The notes: a model not told the origin generated them from the letters alone. DNA of 64,000 nucleotides from Streptomyces sp. Ru62 (GCF_002920615.1 NZ_PQSU01000012.1:124001-188000); one strand, 5' to 3'. Numbered from the stretch's first letter, positions 45,534 through 54,097 are shown. A program made the numbers and translations.

Positions 45534-45757
45534 TGTCGGCCGGTACCAAGGCGTCCGAGCTGCGCGAGCTGGGCAACGAGGAGCTTCTGGCGAAGCTCCG
45601 CGAGGCCAAGGAAGAGCTGTTCAACCTCCGCTTCCAGGCGGCGACCGGTCAGCTCGAGAACCACGGTCGGCTGAAGGCCGTCCGCAAGGACATCGCGCGG
45701 ATCTACACCCTGATGCGTGAGCGCGAGCTGGGCATCGAGACGGTGGAGAGCGCCTGA
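45533..45757 (+). CDS. rpmC: 50S ribosomal protein L29
   Basis: This 74-residue, mostly helical protein reads MSAGTKASELRELGNEELLA and contains LREAKEELFNLRFQAATGQL, the L29 signature. I use the ATG at 45533, which overlaps the rplP TGA; a GTG one codon earlier is also possible. Its own stop overlaps the rpsQ ATG. L29 lies near the tunnel exit beside L23. Confidence 0.97.
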   Translation: MSAGTKASELRELGNEELLAKLREAKEELFNLRFQAATGQLENHGRLKAVRKDIARIYTLMRERELGIETVESA

Positions 45758-46044
45758 TGAGCGAGAGCAACGTGACTGAGCAGAACACCGAAGCCCGAGG
45801 CTTCCGCAAGACCCGTGAGGGTCTGGTCGTCAGCGACAAGATGGACAAGACCGTCGTCGTCGCCGTCGAGGACCGTGTGAAGCACGCGCTGTACGGCAAG
45901 GTCATCCGCCGTACGAACAAGCTCAAGGCCCACGACGAGCAGAACGCCGCGGGCGTCGGCGACCGCGTCCTCCTCATGGAGACCCGGCCGCTGTCCGCGA
46001 CGAAGCGCTGGCGCGTCGTCGAGATCCTCGAGAAGGCCAAGTAA
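45757..46044 (+). CDS. rpsQ: 30S ribosomal protein S17
   Basis: This 95-residue OB-fold protein has the motif TREGLVVSDKMDKTVVVAVE and DRVLLMETRPLSATKRWRVV. An extra N-terminal stretch (MSESNVTEQNTEARGF) precedes the core. It is an early-binding 16S rRNA protein. The start overlaps the rpmC stop. A 13-bp hairpin in the following 100-nt gap marks the S10/spc boundary. Confidence 0.98.
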   Translation: MSESNVTEQNTEARGFRKTREGLVVSDKMDKTVVVAVEDRVKHALYGKVIRRTNKLKAHDEQNAAGVGDRVLLMETRPLSATKRWRVVEILEKAK

Positions 46045-46087
46045 TTTCTCCTGCGGGGCGCCCCTCGCAGGACAGTTCCGCCAGGCT

Positions 46088-46116
46088 CCGGGGGCCGCTC
46101 GCCGAGCGGCCCCCGG
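46088..46116 (+). other. GC hairpin at the S10/spc boundary
   Basis: CCGGGGGCCGCTC (46088-46100) pairs perfectly with 46104-46116 around GCC. There is no T tract. It could attenuate or process the long ribosomal protein transcript between rpsQ and rplN. Confidence 0.7.
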
Positions 46117-46144
46117 GGAACCGGCAGACAAACAGGAGATAGAC

Positions 46145-46513
46145 GTGATCCAGCAGGAGTCGCGACTGCGTGTCGCCGACAACACTGGTGCGAAGGAGAT
46201 CCTTTGCATCCGTGTGCTCGGTGGCTCCGGTCGCCGCTACGCGGGCATCGGTGACGTCATCGTCGCCACCGTCAAGGACGCGATCCCCGGTGGCAACGTG
46301 AAGAAGGGTGACGTCGTCAAGGCGGTCATCGTTCGCACCGTCAAGGAGCGCCGCCGTCCGGACGGCTCGTACATCCGCTTCGACGAGAACGCCGCCGTCA
46401 TTCTGAAGAACGACGGCGACCCTCGCGGCACCCGCATCTTCGGCCCGGTCGGGCGTGAGCTGCGCGAGAAGAAGTTCATGAAGATCATCTCGCTGGCTCC
46501 GGAGGTGCTGTAA
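46145..46513 (+). CDS. rplN: 50S ribosomal protein L14
   Basis: This 122-residue protein starts at GTG (MIQQESRLRVADNTGAKEIL) and includes RRPDGSYIRFDENAAVILKN, the L14 signature. It lies at the subunit interface and contacts 16S helix 14. AGGAG precedes the start. It opens the spc cluster, with rplX 2 nt downstream. Confidence 0.98.
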   Translation: MIQQESRLRVADNTGAKEILCIRVLGGSGRRYAGIGDVIVATVKDAIPGGNVKKGDVVKAVIVRTVKERRRPDGSYIRFDENAAVILKNDGDPRGTRIFGPVGRELREKKFMKIISLAPEVL

Positions 46514-46515
46514 GC

Positions 46516-46839
46516 ATGAAGATCAAGAAGGGCGACCTGGTCCAGGTCATCACCGGCAAGGACAAGGGCAAGCAGGGCAAGGTCATTGCCGCTTACCCGC
46601 GCGAGGAGCGTGTCCTGGTCGAGGGTGTCAACCGGGTCAAGAAGCACACCAAGGCCGGTCCGACCGCCAGCGGTTCCCAGGCCGGCGGCATCGTGACCAC
46701 CGAGGCCCCGATCCACGTGTCCAACGTCCAGCTGGTCGTGGAGAAGGACGGTCAGAAGGTCGTCACGCGTGTCGGCTACCGCTTCGACGAAGAGGGCAAC
46801 AAGATCCGCGTTGCCAAGCGGACGGGTGAGGACATCTGA
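46516..46839 (+). CDS. rplX: 50S ribosomal protein L24
   Basis: This 107-residue protein starts MKIKKGDLVQVITGKDKGKQ, the KOW motif of L24, and continues with VEGVNRVKKHTKAGPTAS. It starts 50S assembly at the 5' end of 23S rRNA. Its TGA overlaps the rplE ATG. Confidence 0.98.
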   Translation: MKIKKGDLVQVITGKDKGKQGKVIAAYPREERVLVEGVNRVKKHTKAGPTASGSQAGGIVTTEAPIHVSNVQLVVEKDGQKVVTRVGYRFDEEGNKIRVAKRTGEDI

Positions 46840-47396
46840 TGGCTACCACCACCACTCCGCGTCTGAAGCAGAAGTACCGCGAGGAGATCGCGGGCAAGCT
46901 GCGTGACGAGTTCAAGTACGAGAACGTCATGCAGGTCCCGGGCCTCGTCAAGATCGTGGTCAACATGGGTGTGGGCGACGCCGCCCGCGACTCCAAGCTG
47001 ATCGAGGGCGCCATCCGCGACCTCACCACGATCACCGGTCAGAAGCCGGCCGTCACCAAGGCCCGCAAGTCCATCGCGCAGTTCAAGCTGCGTGAGGGTC
47101 AGCCGATCGGTGCCCACGTCACGCTCCGTGGCGACCGCATGTGGGAGTTCCTGGACCGCACCCTGTCGCTCGCGCTGCCGCGCATCCGCGACTTCCGCGG
47201 CCTGTCCCCCAAGCAGTTCGACGGCCGTGGCAACTACACCTTCGGTCTCACGGAGCAGGTCATGTTCCACGAGATCGACCAGGACAAGATCGACCGCGTC
47301 CGGGGTATGGACATCACCGTGGTGACCACGGCGACCAACGACGAAGAGGGCCGTGCCCTTCTCCGTCACCTCGGCTTCCCGTTCAAGGAGGCGTGA
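46839..47396 (+). CDS. rplE: 50S ribosomal protein L5
   Basis: This 185-residue protein has VPGLVKIVVNMGVGDAARDS near residue 32 and the L5 signature with KFKLREGQPIG-like text (AQFKLREGQPIGAHVTLRGD). It ends TNDEEGRALLRHLGFPFKEA. L5 binds 5S rRNA and contacts P-site tRNA. The rpsN-type S14 gene starts 5 nt downstream. Confidence 0.98.
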   Translation: MATTTTPRLKQKYREEIAGKLRDEFKYENVMQVPGLVKIVVNMGVGDAARDSKLIEGAIRDLTTITGQKPAVTKARKSIAQFKLREGQPIGAHVTLRGDRMWEFLDRTLSLALPRIRDFRGLSPKQFDGRGNYTFGLTEQVMFHEIDQDKIDRVRGMDITVVTTATNDEEGRALLRHLGFPFKEA

Positions 47397-47401
47397 GCGA
47401 G

Positions 47402-47587
47402 ATGGCGAAGAAGGCTCTCATCGCGAAGGCTGCTCGCAAGCCCAAGTTCGGTGTGCGTGGCTACACCCGCTGCCAGCGCTGCGGCCGTCCCCACTCCGTG
47501 TACCGCAAGTTCGGCCTGTGCCGCGTGTGCCTTCGTGAGATGGCTCACCGTGGCGAGCTGCCGGGCGTGACCAAGAGCTCCTGGTAA
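47402..47587 (+). CDS. rpsZ: 30S ribosomal protein S14, zinc-binding type Z
   Basis: This 61-residue protein starts MAKKALIAKAARKPKFGVRG and carries two CxxC pairs (CQRC and CRVC) forming the zinc site, ending REMAHRGELPGVTKSSW. This short Zn form is the housekeeping S14; a longer Zn-free paralogue usually occurs elsewhere in Streptomyces genomes. After it comes a 215-nt gap before rpsH in which I see no gene and no convincing promoter. Confidence 0.98.
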   Translation: MAKKALIAKAARKPKFGVRGYTRCQRCGRPHSVYRKFGLCRVCLREMAHRGELPGVTKSSW

Positions 47588-47802
47588 TCCCCACTTTTAG
47601 GGATTCCTGGACCTCTCGGTAAGCAACCGGGACGGCAGGGGCGCCTGCCCTCATGGCTTAGGCTAGAAGGGTTGGGCCTCTGCCGCCCTGAACGACTTAC
47701 TACGCCGTAGGTCCCCGCACCGCACCCGTCCCGTCTGCAGAAGTACGGGGAGAGGGATGGCGCATATAGGAAACCCCGGCGAGAAAGGCCACAGGCCAAT
47801 TC

Positions 47803-48201
47803 ATGACCATGACTGATCCGATCGCAGACATGCTGACGCGTCTGCGGAACGCGAACTCGGCGTACCACGACTCGGTGTCGATGCCGCACTCCAAGATCAA
47901 GTCGCACATCGCGGAGATCCTCCAGCAGGAGGGCTTCATCACGGGCTGGAAGGTCGAGGACGCCGAGGTCGGCAAGAACCTCGTCCTGGAGCTGAAGTTC
48001 GGCCCCAACCGTGAGCGCTCCATCGCGGGCATCAAGCGGATCTCCAAGCCCGGTCTCCGGGTGTACGCGAAGTCCACCAACCTGCCGAAGGTGCTCGGCG
48101 GCCTCGGCGTGGCGATCATCTCCACGTCGCACGGGCTCCTCACCGACAAGCAGGCCGGCAAGAAGGGCGTGGGTGGGGAAGTCCTCGCCTACGTCTGGTA
48201 G
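47803..48201 (+). CDS. rpsH: 30S ribosomal protein S8
   Basis: This 132-residue protein starts MTMTDPIADMLTRLRNANSA and ends VGGEVLAYVW. The C-terminal signature GVAIISTSHGLLTDKQAGKK binds 16S rRNA helix 21. In E. coli S8 is the repressor of the spc operon. The 215-nt gap upstream suggests a separate leader here, perhaps the site of such control. Confidence 0.98.
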   Translation: MTMTDPIADMLTRLRNANSAYHDSVSMPHSKIKSHIAEILQQEGFITGWKVEDAEVGKNLVLELKFGPNRERSIAGIKRISKPGLRVYAKSTNLPKVLGGLGVAIISTSHGLLTDKQAGKKGVGGEVLAYVW

Positions 48202-48225
48202 CAGAAGGGAACGGAGGAAACAGCT

Positions 48226-48765
48226 ATGTCGCGCATCGGCAAGCTCCCCATCGCGGTTCCCGCCGGCGTGGACGTCACCATCGACGGCCGGACGGTCTCG
48301 GTCAAGGGCCCCAAGGGCTCGCTGACCCACACCGTTGCCGCGCCGATCGACATCGCTAAGGGCGAGGACGGCACCCTCCAGGTGACCCGCCCGAACGACG
48401 AGCGTCAGAGCAAGGCCCTGCACGGCCTCTCCCGCACGCTGGTGGCGAACATGATCACCGGCGTGACCCAGGGTTACGTGAAGAAGCTCGAAATCAGCGG
48501 TGTCGGTTACCGAGTGACCGCCAAGGGTTCGAACCTGGAGTTCGCTCTCGGTTACAGCCACCCGATCCTGGTCGAGGCCCCCGAGGGCATCACCTTCAAG
48601 GTGGAGACCCCGACCCGTTTCTCGGTCGAGGGCATCGACAAGCAGAAGGTCGGCGAGGTTGCGGCCAACATCCGCAAGCTGCGCAAGCCCGACCCGTACA
48701 AGGCCAAGGGCGTCAAGTACGAGGGCGAAGTCATCCGCCGCAAGGTCGGAAAGGCGGGTAAGTAA
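48226..48765 (+). CDS. rplF: 50S ribosomal protein L6
   Basis: This 179-residue protein starts MSRIGKLPIAVPAGVDVTID, with KLEISGVGYRVTAKGSNLEF and the C-terminal LRKPDPYKAKGVKYEGEVIR signature. L6 stabilises the sarcin-ricin region near the factor site. It lies 24 nt after rpsH and 3 nt before rplR. Confidence 0.98.
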   Translation: MSRIGKLPIAVPAGVDVTIDGRTVSVKGPKGSLTHTVAAPIDIAKGEDGTLQVTRPNDERQSKALHGLSRTLVANMITGVTQGYVKKLEISGVGYRVTAKGSNLEFALGYSHPILVEAPEGITFKVETPTRFSVEGIDKQKVGEVAANIRKLRKPDPYKAKGVKYEGEVIRRKVGKAGK

Positions 48766-48768
48766 GCC

Positions 48769-49152
48769 ATGGCATACGGGCAGAAGATCCTCAAGGGCGA
48801 CGCCTACAAGCGCGCCGCGATCAAGCGCCGTCACATCCGGATCCGCAAGCGGATCTCCGGTACGGCGGAGCGTCCCCGTCTGGTCGTGACCCGCTCCAAC
48901 CGCCACATCGTGGCGCAGGTGATCGACGACCTGAAGGGCCACACCCTGGCGTCGGCGTCCACCCTGGACGCGTCGATCCGTGGCGGCGAGGCCGACAAGT
49001 CCGCGCAGGCCAAGCAGGTCGGCGCCCTGGTCGCCGAGCGTGCCAAGGCCGCCGGTGTCGAGGCCGTCGTGTTCGACCGTGGTGGCAACCAGTACGCCGG
49101 GCGCATCGCCGCCCTGGCGGACGCCGCCCGCGAAGCCGGGCTCAAGTTCTGA
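48769..49152 (+). CDS. rplR: 50S ribosomal protein L18
   Basis: This 127-residue protein has an Arg/Lys-rich head (AAIKRRHIRIRKRISGTAER), then RLVVTRSNRHIVAQVIDDLK, and ends AGRIAALADAAREAGLKF, the classic L18 ending. It binds 5S rRNA with L5. rpsE starts 36 nt later. Confidence 0.98.
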   Translation: MAYGQKILKGDAYKRAAIKRRHIRIRKRISGTAERPRLVVTRSNRHIVAQVIDDLKGHTLASASTLDASIRGGEADKSAQAKQVGALVAERAKAAGVEAVVFDRGGNQYAGRIAALADAAREAGLKF

Positions 49153-49188
49153 GCCGCTTGTAGCTAGCGGAAAGAGAGAGGTAATCCA

Positions 49189-49794
49189 ATGGCTGGACCC
49201 CAGCGCCGCGGAAGCGGTGCCGGTGGCGGCGAGCGGCGGGACCGGAAGGGCCGTGACGGCGGCGCTGCTGCCGCCGAGAAGACCGCGTACGTCGAGCGCG
49301 TCGTCGCGATCAACCGCGTCGCCAAGGTTGTGAAGGGTGGTCGTCGCTTCAGCTTCACCGCGCTGGTCGTGGTGGGCGACGGTGACGGCACCGTGGGTGT
49401 CGGGTACGGCAAGGCCAAGGAGGTGCCGGCCGCCATCGCCAAGGGCGTTGAGGAGGCCAAGAAGCACTTCTTCAAGGTCCCCCGGATCCAGGGCACCATC
49501 CCGCACCCCATCCAGGGTGAGAAGGCTGCCGGCGTCGTGCTGCTCAAGCCCGCGTCCCCGGGTACCGGTGTTATCGCCGGTGGTCCGGTGCGTGCCGTGC
49601 TGGAGTGCGCCGGTATCCACGACGTGCTGTCGAAGTCGCTCGGCTCCGACAACGCCATCAACATCGTGCACGCGACCGTGGAGGCCCTGAAGGGTCTGCA
49701 GCGTCCCGAGGAGATCGCGGCCCGCCGTGGTCTGCCGCTCGAGGACGTCGCTCCCGCGGCCCTGCTGCGTGCGCGTGCCGGGGTGGGTGCGTAA
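49189..49794 (+). CDS. rpsE: 30S ribosomal protein S5
   Basis: This 201-residue protein has a Gly/Arg-rich N-terminal extension (QRRGSGAGGGERRDRKGRDG), then the double-stranded-RNA-binding fold with VVKGGRRFSFTALVVVGDGD and GYGKAKEVPAAIAKGVEEAK. It affects decoding accuracy and is the spectinomycin site; the loop region KVVKGGRRFS shows no resistance-type change that I can identify. rpmD follows after 2 nt. Confidence 0.98.
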   Translation: MAGPQRRGSGAGGGERRDRKGRDGGAAAAEKTAYVERVVAINRVAKVVKGGRRFSFTALVVVGDGDGTVGVGYGKAKEVPAAIAKGVEEAKKHFFKVPRIQGTIPHPIQGEKAAGVVLLKPASPGTGVIAGGPVRAVLECAGIHDVLSKSLGSDNAINIVHATVEALKGLQRPEEIAARRGLPLEDVAPAALLRARAGVGA

Positions 49795-49796
49795 TC

Positions 49797-49979
49797 ATGG
49801 CGCAGCTCAAGATCACGCAGGTCAAGTCCTACATCGGCAGCAAGCAGAACCACCGTGACACCCTGCGGTCGCTTGGTCTCAAGGGGATCAACACCGTGGT
49901 CGTCAAGGAGGACCGCCCCGAGTTCCGCGGCATGGTGCACACCGTCCGCCACCTCGTGACGGTCGAGGAGGTCGACTGA
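49797..49979 (+). CDS. rpmD: 50S ribosomal protein L30
   Basis: This 60-residue protein reads MAQLKITQVKSYIGSKQNHR, with the L30 core LRSLGLKGINTVVVKEDRPE and ends HLVTVEEVD. It lies between rpsE and rplO with 2-nt gaps on both sides. Confidence 0.98.
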   Translation: MAQLKITQVKSYIGSKQNHRDTLRSLGLKGINTVVVKEDRPEFRGMVHTVRHLVTVEEVD

Positions 49980-49981
49980 TC

Positions 49982-50437
49982 ATGGCGGAGCAGAACCCGC
50001 TCAAGATCCACAACCTCCGTCCCGCCCCCGGCGCCAAGACCGCCAAGACCCGTGTCGGTCGTGGTGAGGCGTCGAAGGGTAAGACGGCCGGTCGTGGTAC
50101 CAAGGGCACCAAGGCCCGCTACCAGGTTCCGGAGCGCTTCGAGGGCGGCCAGATGCCGCTGCACATGCGCCTCCCGAAGCTGAAGGGCTTCAAGAACCCG
50201 TTCAAGACCGAGTACCAGGTCGTGAACCTCGACAAGCTGGCCGCGCTCTACCCCGAGGGTGGCGAGGTCACGGTCGAGGGTCTGGTGGCCAAGGGTGCCG
50301 TTCGCAAGAACAGCCTCGTCAAGGTCCTTGGCCAGGGCGAGGTCTCCGTGGCGCTGCAGGTGACGGTCGACGCCGTCTCCGGCTCCGCCAAGGAGAAGAT
50401 CACCGCCGCCGGCGGCACGGTCACCGAGCTCGTCTGA
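49982..50437 (+). CDS. rplO: 50S ribosomal protein L15
   Basis: This 151-residue protein starts MAEQNPLKIHNLRPAPGAKT, then RVGRGEASKGKTAGRGTKGT, and has GGQMPLHMRLPKLKGFKNPF, the L15 signature. It is a late assembly protein of the 50S. A 17-bp hairpin follows, so secY may depend on read-through or its own promoter. Confidence 0.98.
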   Translation: MAEQNPLKIHNLRPAPGAKTAKTRVGRGEASKGKTAGRGTKGTKARYQVPERFEGGQMPLHMRLPKLKGFKNPFKTEYQVVNLDKLAALYPEGGEVTVEGLVAKGAVRKNSLVKVLGQGEVSVALQVTVDAVSGSAKEKITAAGGTVTELV

Positions 50438-50473
50438 GTCCTTCGGACGACGCCTCGATGACGTAGACGATCC

Positions 50474-50510
50474 CGACCGGGGATACCTCACAATGAGGTA
50501 TCCCCGGTCG
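50474..50510 (+). terminator. Hairpin between rplO and secY
   Basis: CGACCGGGGATACCTCA (50474-50490) pairs perfectly over 17 bp with 50494-50510 around CAA, followed by GTCGTTCCTA. It is strong enough to terminate, which would split spc transcription before secY. Confidence 0.82.
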
Positions 50511-50625
50511 GTCGTTCCTAGGGGGGCAGTGTCGCCGGTAAGGTGGCCTGCACTGTTCTTTTTCGTATTCGTCGAACTCAGACCGTCACCCTTGACGCAG
50601 TTGCGCGGGGGTCGCAGGAGGCACC

Positions 50626-51939
50626 GTGCTCACCGCGTTCGCCCGGGCGTTCAGGACGCCCGACCTGCGCAAGAAGCTGCTCTTCACGCTGGGCATCATC
50701 GTGGTCTACCGGGTCGGTACCCACATCCCGATCCCCGGCGTGAACTACAAGGCAGTCCAGACCTGTGTGAACGAGGCCCAGGGCAACCAGGGCCTGTTCG
50801 GCCTCGTGAACATGTTCAGTGGTGGTGCGCTGCTGCAGATCACGGTCTTCGCGCTCGGCATCATGCCGTACATCACGGCCAGCATCATCCTTCAGCTGCT
50901 GACCGTGGTCATCCCGCGCCTGGAAGCCCTGAAGAAGGAGGGCCAGGCCGGTACGGCGAAGATCACGCAGTACACCCGCTACCTCACCGTGGCGCTCGCG
51001 ATCCTCCAGGGCACCGGCCTGGTGGCCACCGCCCGCAGCGGCGCCCTGTTCAGCGGCTGCTCGGTCGCCACGAGCATTGTCCCGGACCAGGCGATCTTCA
51101 CCACGATCACCATGGTCATCTGCATGACCGCCGGCACGGCCGTCGTGATGTGGCTCGGCGAGCTGGTCACCGACCGCGGCATCGGCAACGGCATGTCGAT
51201 CCTGATGTTCATCTCGATCGCCGCGACCTTCCCGTCGGCGCTGTGGGCCATCAAGAAGCAGGGCACGCTGGCCGGCGGCTGGATCGAGTTCGGCACCGTC
51301 ATCGCGGTGGGCCTGGTCATGGTCGCGCTCGTCGTCTTCGTCGAGCAGGCCCAGCGCCGCATCCCGGTGCAGTACGCGAAGCGCATGATCGGACGCCGTT
51401 CCTACGGCGGCACATCCACGTACATCCCGCTCAAGGTGAACCAGGCGGGTGTGATTCCCGTCATCTTCGCCTCCTCGCTGCTCTACATCCCGGCGCTCGT
51501 GGCGCAGTTCGCGGGAGGCAAGTCGGGCTGGAAGACCTGGATCGAGCAGAACCTCACCAAGGGCGACCACCCGATTTACATCGTTTCGTACTTCTTGCTC
51601 ATCGTTTTCTTCGCGTTCTTCTACGTGGCGATCTCCTTCAACCCCGAAGAAGTAGCCGACAACATGAAGAAGTATGGTGGCTTCATCCCGGGCATCCGGG
51701 CTGGCCGACCGACCGCTGAGTACCTGAGCTACGTGCTCAACCGGATCACCTGGCCGGGTTCGCTGTATCTGGGTCTGATCGCTCTCGTACCGACAATGGC
51801 GTTGGTGGGCTTCGGGGCAAGCCAGAACTTCCCGTTCGGCGGGACCAGCATCCTCATCATCGTGGGTGTCGGCCTTGAGACGGTGAAGCAGATCGAGAGC
51901 CAGCTCCAGCAGCGCAATTACGAAGGGTTCCTCCGCTGA
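50626..51939 (+). CDS. secY: Preprotein translocase subunit SecY
   Basis: This 437-residue, ten-helix protein is the pore of the Sec channel. It starts at GTG after GCAGGAGG (VLTAFARAFRTPDLRKKLLF), with VYRVGTHIPIPGVN in the first helix-plug region, GIMPYITASIILQLLTVVIP near residue 85-105 and RRSYGGTSTYIPLKVNQAGV before helix 7. Its stop overlaps the adk ATG (TGATG). The 115 nt upstream of the start hold no clear promoter beyond TGCACT near 50550. Confidence 0.98.
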   Translation: MLTAFARAFRTPDLRKKLLFTLGIIVVYRVGTHIPIPGVNYKAVQTCVNEAQGNQGLFGLVNMFSGGALLQITVFALGIMPYITASIILQLLTVVIPRLEALKKEGQAGTAKITQYTRYLTVALAILQGTGLVATARSGALFSGCSVATSIVPDQAIFTTITMVICMTAGTAVVMWLGELVTDRGIGNGMSILMFISIAATFPSALWAIKKQGTLAGGWIEFGTVIAVGLVMVALVVFVEQAQRRIPVQYAKRMIGRRSYGGTSTYIPLKVNQAGVIPVIFASSLLYIPALVAQFAGGKSGWKTWIEQNLTKGDHPIYIVSYFLLIVFFAFFYVAISFNPEEVADNMKKYGGFIPGIRAGRPTAEYLSYVLNRITWPGSLYLGLIALVPTMALVGFGASQNFPFGGTSILIIVGVGLETVKQIESQLQQRNYEGFLR

Positions 51940-52601
51940 TGCGTATCGTCCTCGTCGGGCCGCCGGGTGCCGGTAAGGGAACGCAGGCCGTCCGGCTCGC
52001 AGAGAAGCTGGGCGTCCCGCACATCTCCACGGGCGACCTGTTCCGGGCCAACATCAGTCGGCAGACGGAGCTGGGCAAGCTCGCGAAGTCCTACATGGAC
52101 GCCGGCAACCTCGTTCCCGACGAGGTGACGATCGCGATGGCCAAGGACCGCATGGAGCAGCCGGACGCGGAGAACGGCTTCCTGCTGGACGGCTTCCCGC
52201 GGAACGTCTCGCAGGCGGAGGCGCTGGACGAGCTGCTGCGGACCGAGGCCATCACGCTGGACGCCGTGCTGGACCTGGAGGTCCCCGAGGACGAGGTCGT
52301 CAAGCGCATCGCCGGCCGGCGCATCTGCCGGAACGACTCCTCCCACGTCTTCCACGTGACGTACAGCCCGCCGAAGCAGGAGGGTGTCTGCGACGTCTGC
52401 GGCGGCGAGCTGTACCAGCGCGACGACGACTCCGAGGAGACCGTCCGCAAGCGGCTGGAGGTCTACCACACGCAGACCGAGCCGATCATCGACTACTACA
52501 AGGCGCAGGGCCTGGTCGTGACGATCTCCTCCCTGGGCCCGGTGGACGAGATCACGCGGCGGGCGCTGGAGGCCCTCAAGCGCGAGAAGGCCGAGAAGTA
52601 G
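51939..52601 (+). CDS. adk: Adenylate kinase
   Basis: This 220-residue enzyme interconverts ATP + AMP with 2 ADP. The P-loop GPPGAGKGTQ is at residues 7-16, AMP-binding residues lie in STGDLFRANI, and the DGFPRN motif is near residue 87. The long LID has C-R-N-D and later CDVCGGEL, a partial zinc-type cysteine set. It sits between secY and map as in many bacteria, and its start overlaps the secY stop, so the three are co-translated. Confidence 0.97.
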   Translation: MRIVLVGPPGAGKGTQAVRLAEKLGVPHISTGDLFRANISRQTELGKLAKSYMDAGNLVPDEVTIAMAKDRMEQPDAENGFLLDGFPRNVSQAEALDELLRTEAITLDAVLDLEVPEDEVVKRIAGRRICRNDSSHVFHVTYSPPKQEGVCDVCGGELYQRDDDSEETVRKRLEVYHTQTEPIIDYYKAQGLVVTISSLGPVDEITRRALEALKREKAEK

Positions 52602-52614
52602 CTCCCGGTCCTTC

Positions 52615-52648
52615 CGGCCGCGGTGCCCTCCCGAGGGCGCCGCGGCCG
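52615..52648 (+). terminator. Hairpin between adk and map
   Basis: CGGCCGCGGTGCCCTC (52615-52630) pairs with GAGGGCGCCGCGGCCG (52633-52648), 16 bp with one G-T pair and an almost closed loop, in the 101-nt gap. A second promoter for map (perhaps around TACAGG near 52659) may follow it. Confidence 0.7.
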
Positions 52649-52702
52649 TACTGTTGTACAGGTATCCCCAGCCGATGTGAGTGACGGAGAGCGCAGGCCC
52701 CC

Positions 52703-53539
52703 ATGGTGCAGATCAAGACCCCCGAGCAGATCGCGAAGATGCGGGCGGCGGGCCTGGTCGTAGCCGCCATCCACGCGGCGACGCGCGAGGCCGCGGTTCC
52801 GGGCGCCACCACCAGGGACCTGGACGAGGTGGCCCGCAAGGTGCTCGCCGAGCACGGCGCCAAGTCGAACTTCCTGGGCTACGGCGGCTTCCCCGCGACG
52901 ATCTGCACCTCCGTGAACGATGTGGTCGTCCACGGCATCCCCTCCGACGACGTCGTCCTCAAGGACGGCGACATCATCTCCATCGACTGCGGCGCGATCG
53001 TCGACGGCTGGCACGGCGACGCGGCCTACACCGCGTTCGTGGGCTCCGGTCACGCCCCGGAGCTGATCGAGCTGTCCCGGGTGACGGAAGAGTCGATGTG
53101 GGCCGGTATCGCGGCCATGAAGCAGGGCAACCGCCTGGTCGACATCTCCCGGGCGATCGAGACGTACATCCGCCGCCAGCCCAAGCCGGGCGGCGGCCGG
53201 TACGGGATCATCGAGGACTACGGCGGCCACGGCATCGGCACCGAGATGCACATGGACCCGCACCTGCTGAACTACGTCGACCGCCGGCGTGGCAAGGGGC
53301 CCAAGCTGGTCCCGGGCTTCTGCCTCGCGATCGAGCCGATGGTGTCGCTGGGCACCCCGCGCACCGAGGTCCTGTCGGACGACTGGACGGTCATCACCAC
53401 CGACGGCACCTGGTCCTCCCACTGGGAGCACTCCGTCGCACTGACGGAGCAGGGCCCGCTGGTCCTCACCGCCCCCGACGGAGGCAAGGCCAAGCTCGCC
53501 GAGCACGGCATCACGGCGGCACCGGACCCGCTGGCTTAA
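52703..53539 (+). CDS. map: Methionine aminopeptidase type I
   Basis: This 278-residue enzyme removes the N-terminal methionine from new proteins. It has the pita-bread metal ligands: VNDVVVHGIPSDD with the substrate His, DIISIDCGAIVDGWHGDAAY with the first two Asp ligands near residues 96 and 107, GGHGIGTEMH with the His ligand, and FCLAIEPMVSLG plus HSVALTEQG with the Glu ligands. It lies between adk and infA. The ATG at 52703 gives MVQIKTPEQIAKMRAAG, the family start. Confidence 0.97.
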   Translation: MVQIKTPEQIAKMRAAGLVVAAIHAATREAAVPGATTRDLDEVARKVLAEHGAKSNFLGYGGFPATICTSVNDVVVHGIPSDDVVLKDGDIISIDCGAIVDGWHGDAAYTAFVGSGHAPELIELSRVTEESMWAGIAAMKQGNRLVDISRAIETYIRRQPKPGGGRYGIIEDYGGHGIGTEMHMDPHLLNYVDRRRGKGPKLVPGFCLAIEPMVSLGTPRTEVLSDDWTVITTDGTWSSHWEHSVALTEQGPLVLTAPDGGKAKLAEHGITAAPDPLA

Positions 53540-53569
53540 CGATCTCCCCCGTAGGGCAGACTTCCTCGA

Positions 53570-53599
53570 TTCGCCTTTCGGGGTGCGCCGACGTAGACT
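53570..53599 (+). promoter_or_regulatory. Promoter of infA
   Basis: TTCGCC (53570-53575), 18 nt, TAGACT (53594-53599). The start near 53606 leaves a 96-nt leader before the infA GTG. Confidence 0.75.
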
Positions 53600-53701
53600 G
53601 ACTCGTCGGCTCTCGTGCACCCGCATGTCCGCATGCTCCCGCAGGGGAATCCCAGGGATCGCCTGAGAGTCGATCAAGGTAGTCGATTCGAAGGGCGAAG
53701 C

Positions 53702-53923
53702 GTGGCCAAGAAGCAAGGTGCCATCGAGATCGAGGGCACTGTCGTCGAGTCTCTGCCGAACGCCATGTTCAAGGTCGAGCTCCAGAACGGCCACCAGGTC
53801 CTGGCACACATCAGCGGCAAGATGCGTATGCACTACATCCGCATCCTCCCTGACGACCGGGTCGTGGTGGAGCTGTCTCCGTACGACCTGACGCGTGGCC
53901 GGATCGTCTACCGGTACAAGTAG
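53702..53923 (+). CDS. infA: Translation initiation factor IF-1
   Basis: This 73-residue OB-fold protein starts at GTG and reads VAKKQGAIEIEGTVVESLPN, ending DLTRGRIVYRYK. The motif HQVLAHISGKMRMHYIRILP binds the A site of the 30S subunit. The GTG is preceded by GAAGGGCGAAGC. It opens the infA-rpmJ-rpsM-rpsK-rpoA-rplQ cluster with its own promoter. Confidence 0.98.
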   Translation: MAKKQGAIEIEGTVVESLPNAMFKVELQNGHQVLAHISGKMRMHYIRILPDDRVVVELSPYDLTRGRIVYRYK

Positions 53924-53983
53924 ATCTTGCCCGCGCCCCGGGCCCGCCCGGTGCGATGGCACTGACCCGGAGAACCTCACCCC

Positions 53984-54097
53984 ATGAAGGTCAAGCCGAG
54001 CGTCAAGAAGATCTGCGACAAGTGCAGGGTGATCCGCCGTCACGGCCGGGTCATGGTCATCTGCGAGAACCCGCGCCACAAGCAGCGCCAGGGCTGA
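53984..54097 (+). CDS. rpmJ: 50S ribosomal protein L36
   Basis: This 37-residue protein starts MKVKPSVKKICDKCRVIRRH and carries the zinc ligands C11, C14, C27 and H32 (CDKC, ICENPRHKQ). It is the zinc-binding L36 form. It lies 60 nt after infA; the 193-nt gap before rpsM holds a weak hairpin (54195-54214) and nothing else supported. Confidence 0.97.
   Translation: MKVKPSVKKICDKCRVIRRHGRVMVICENPRHKQRQG

Noticed and set aside
47588..47802. Promoter for rpsH (TAGGCT near 47659)
   Set aside because: No -35 box at an acceptable distance; the small GGCAGG/CCTGCC hairpin beside it is too short to interpret.
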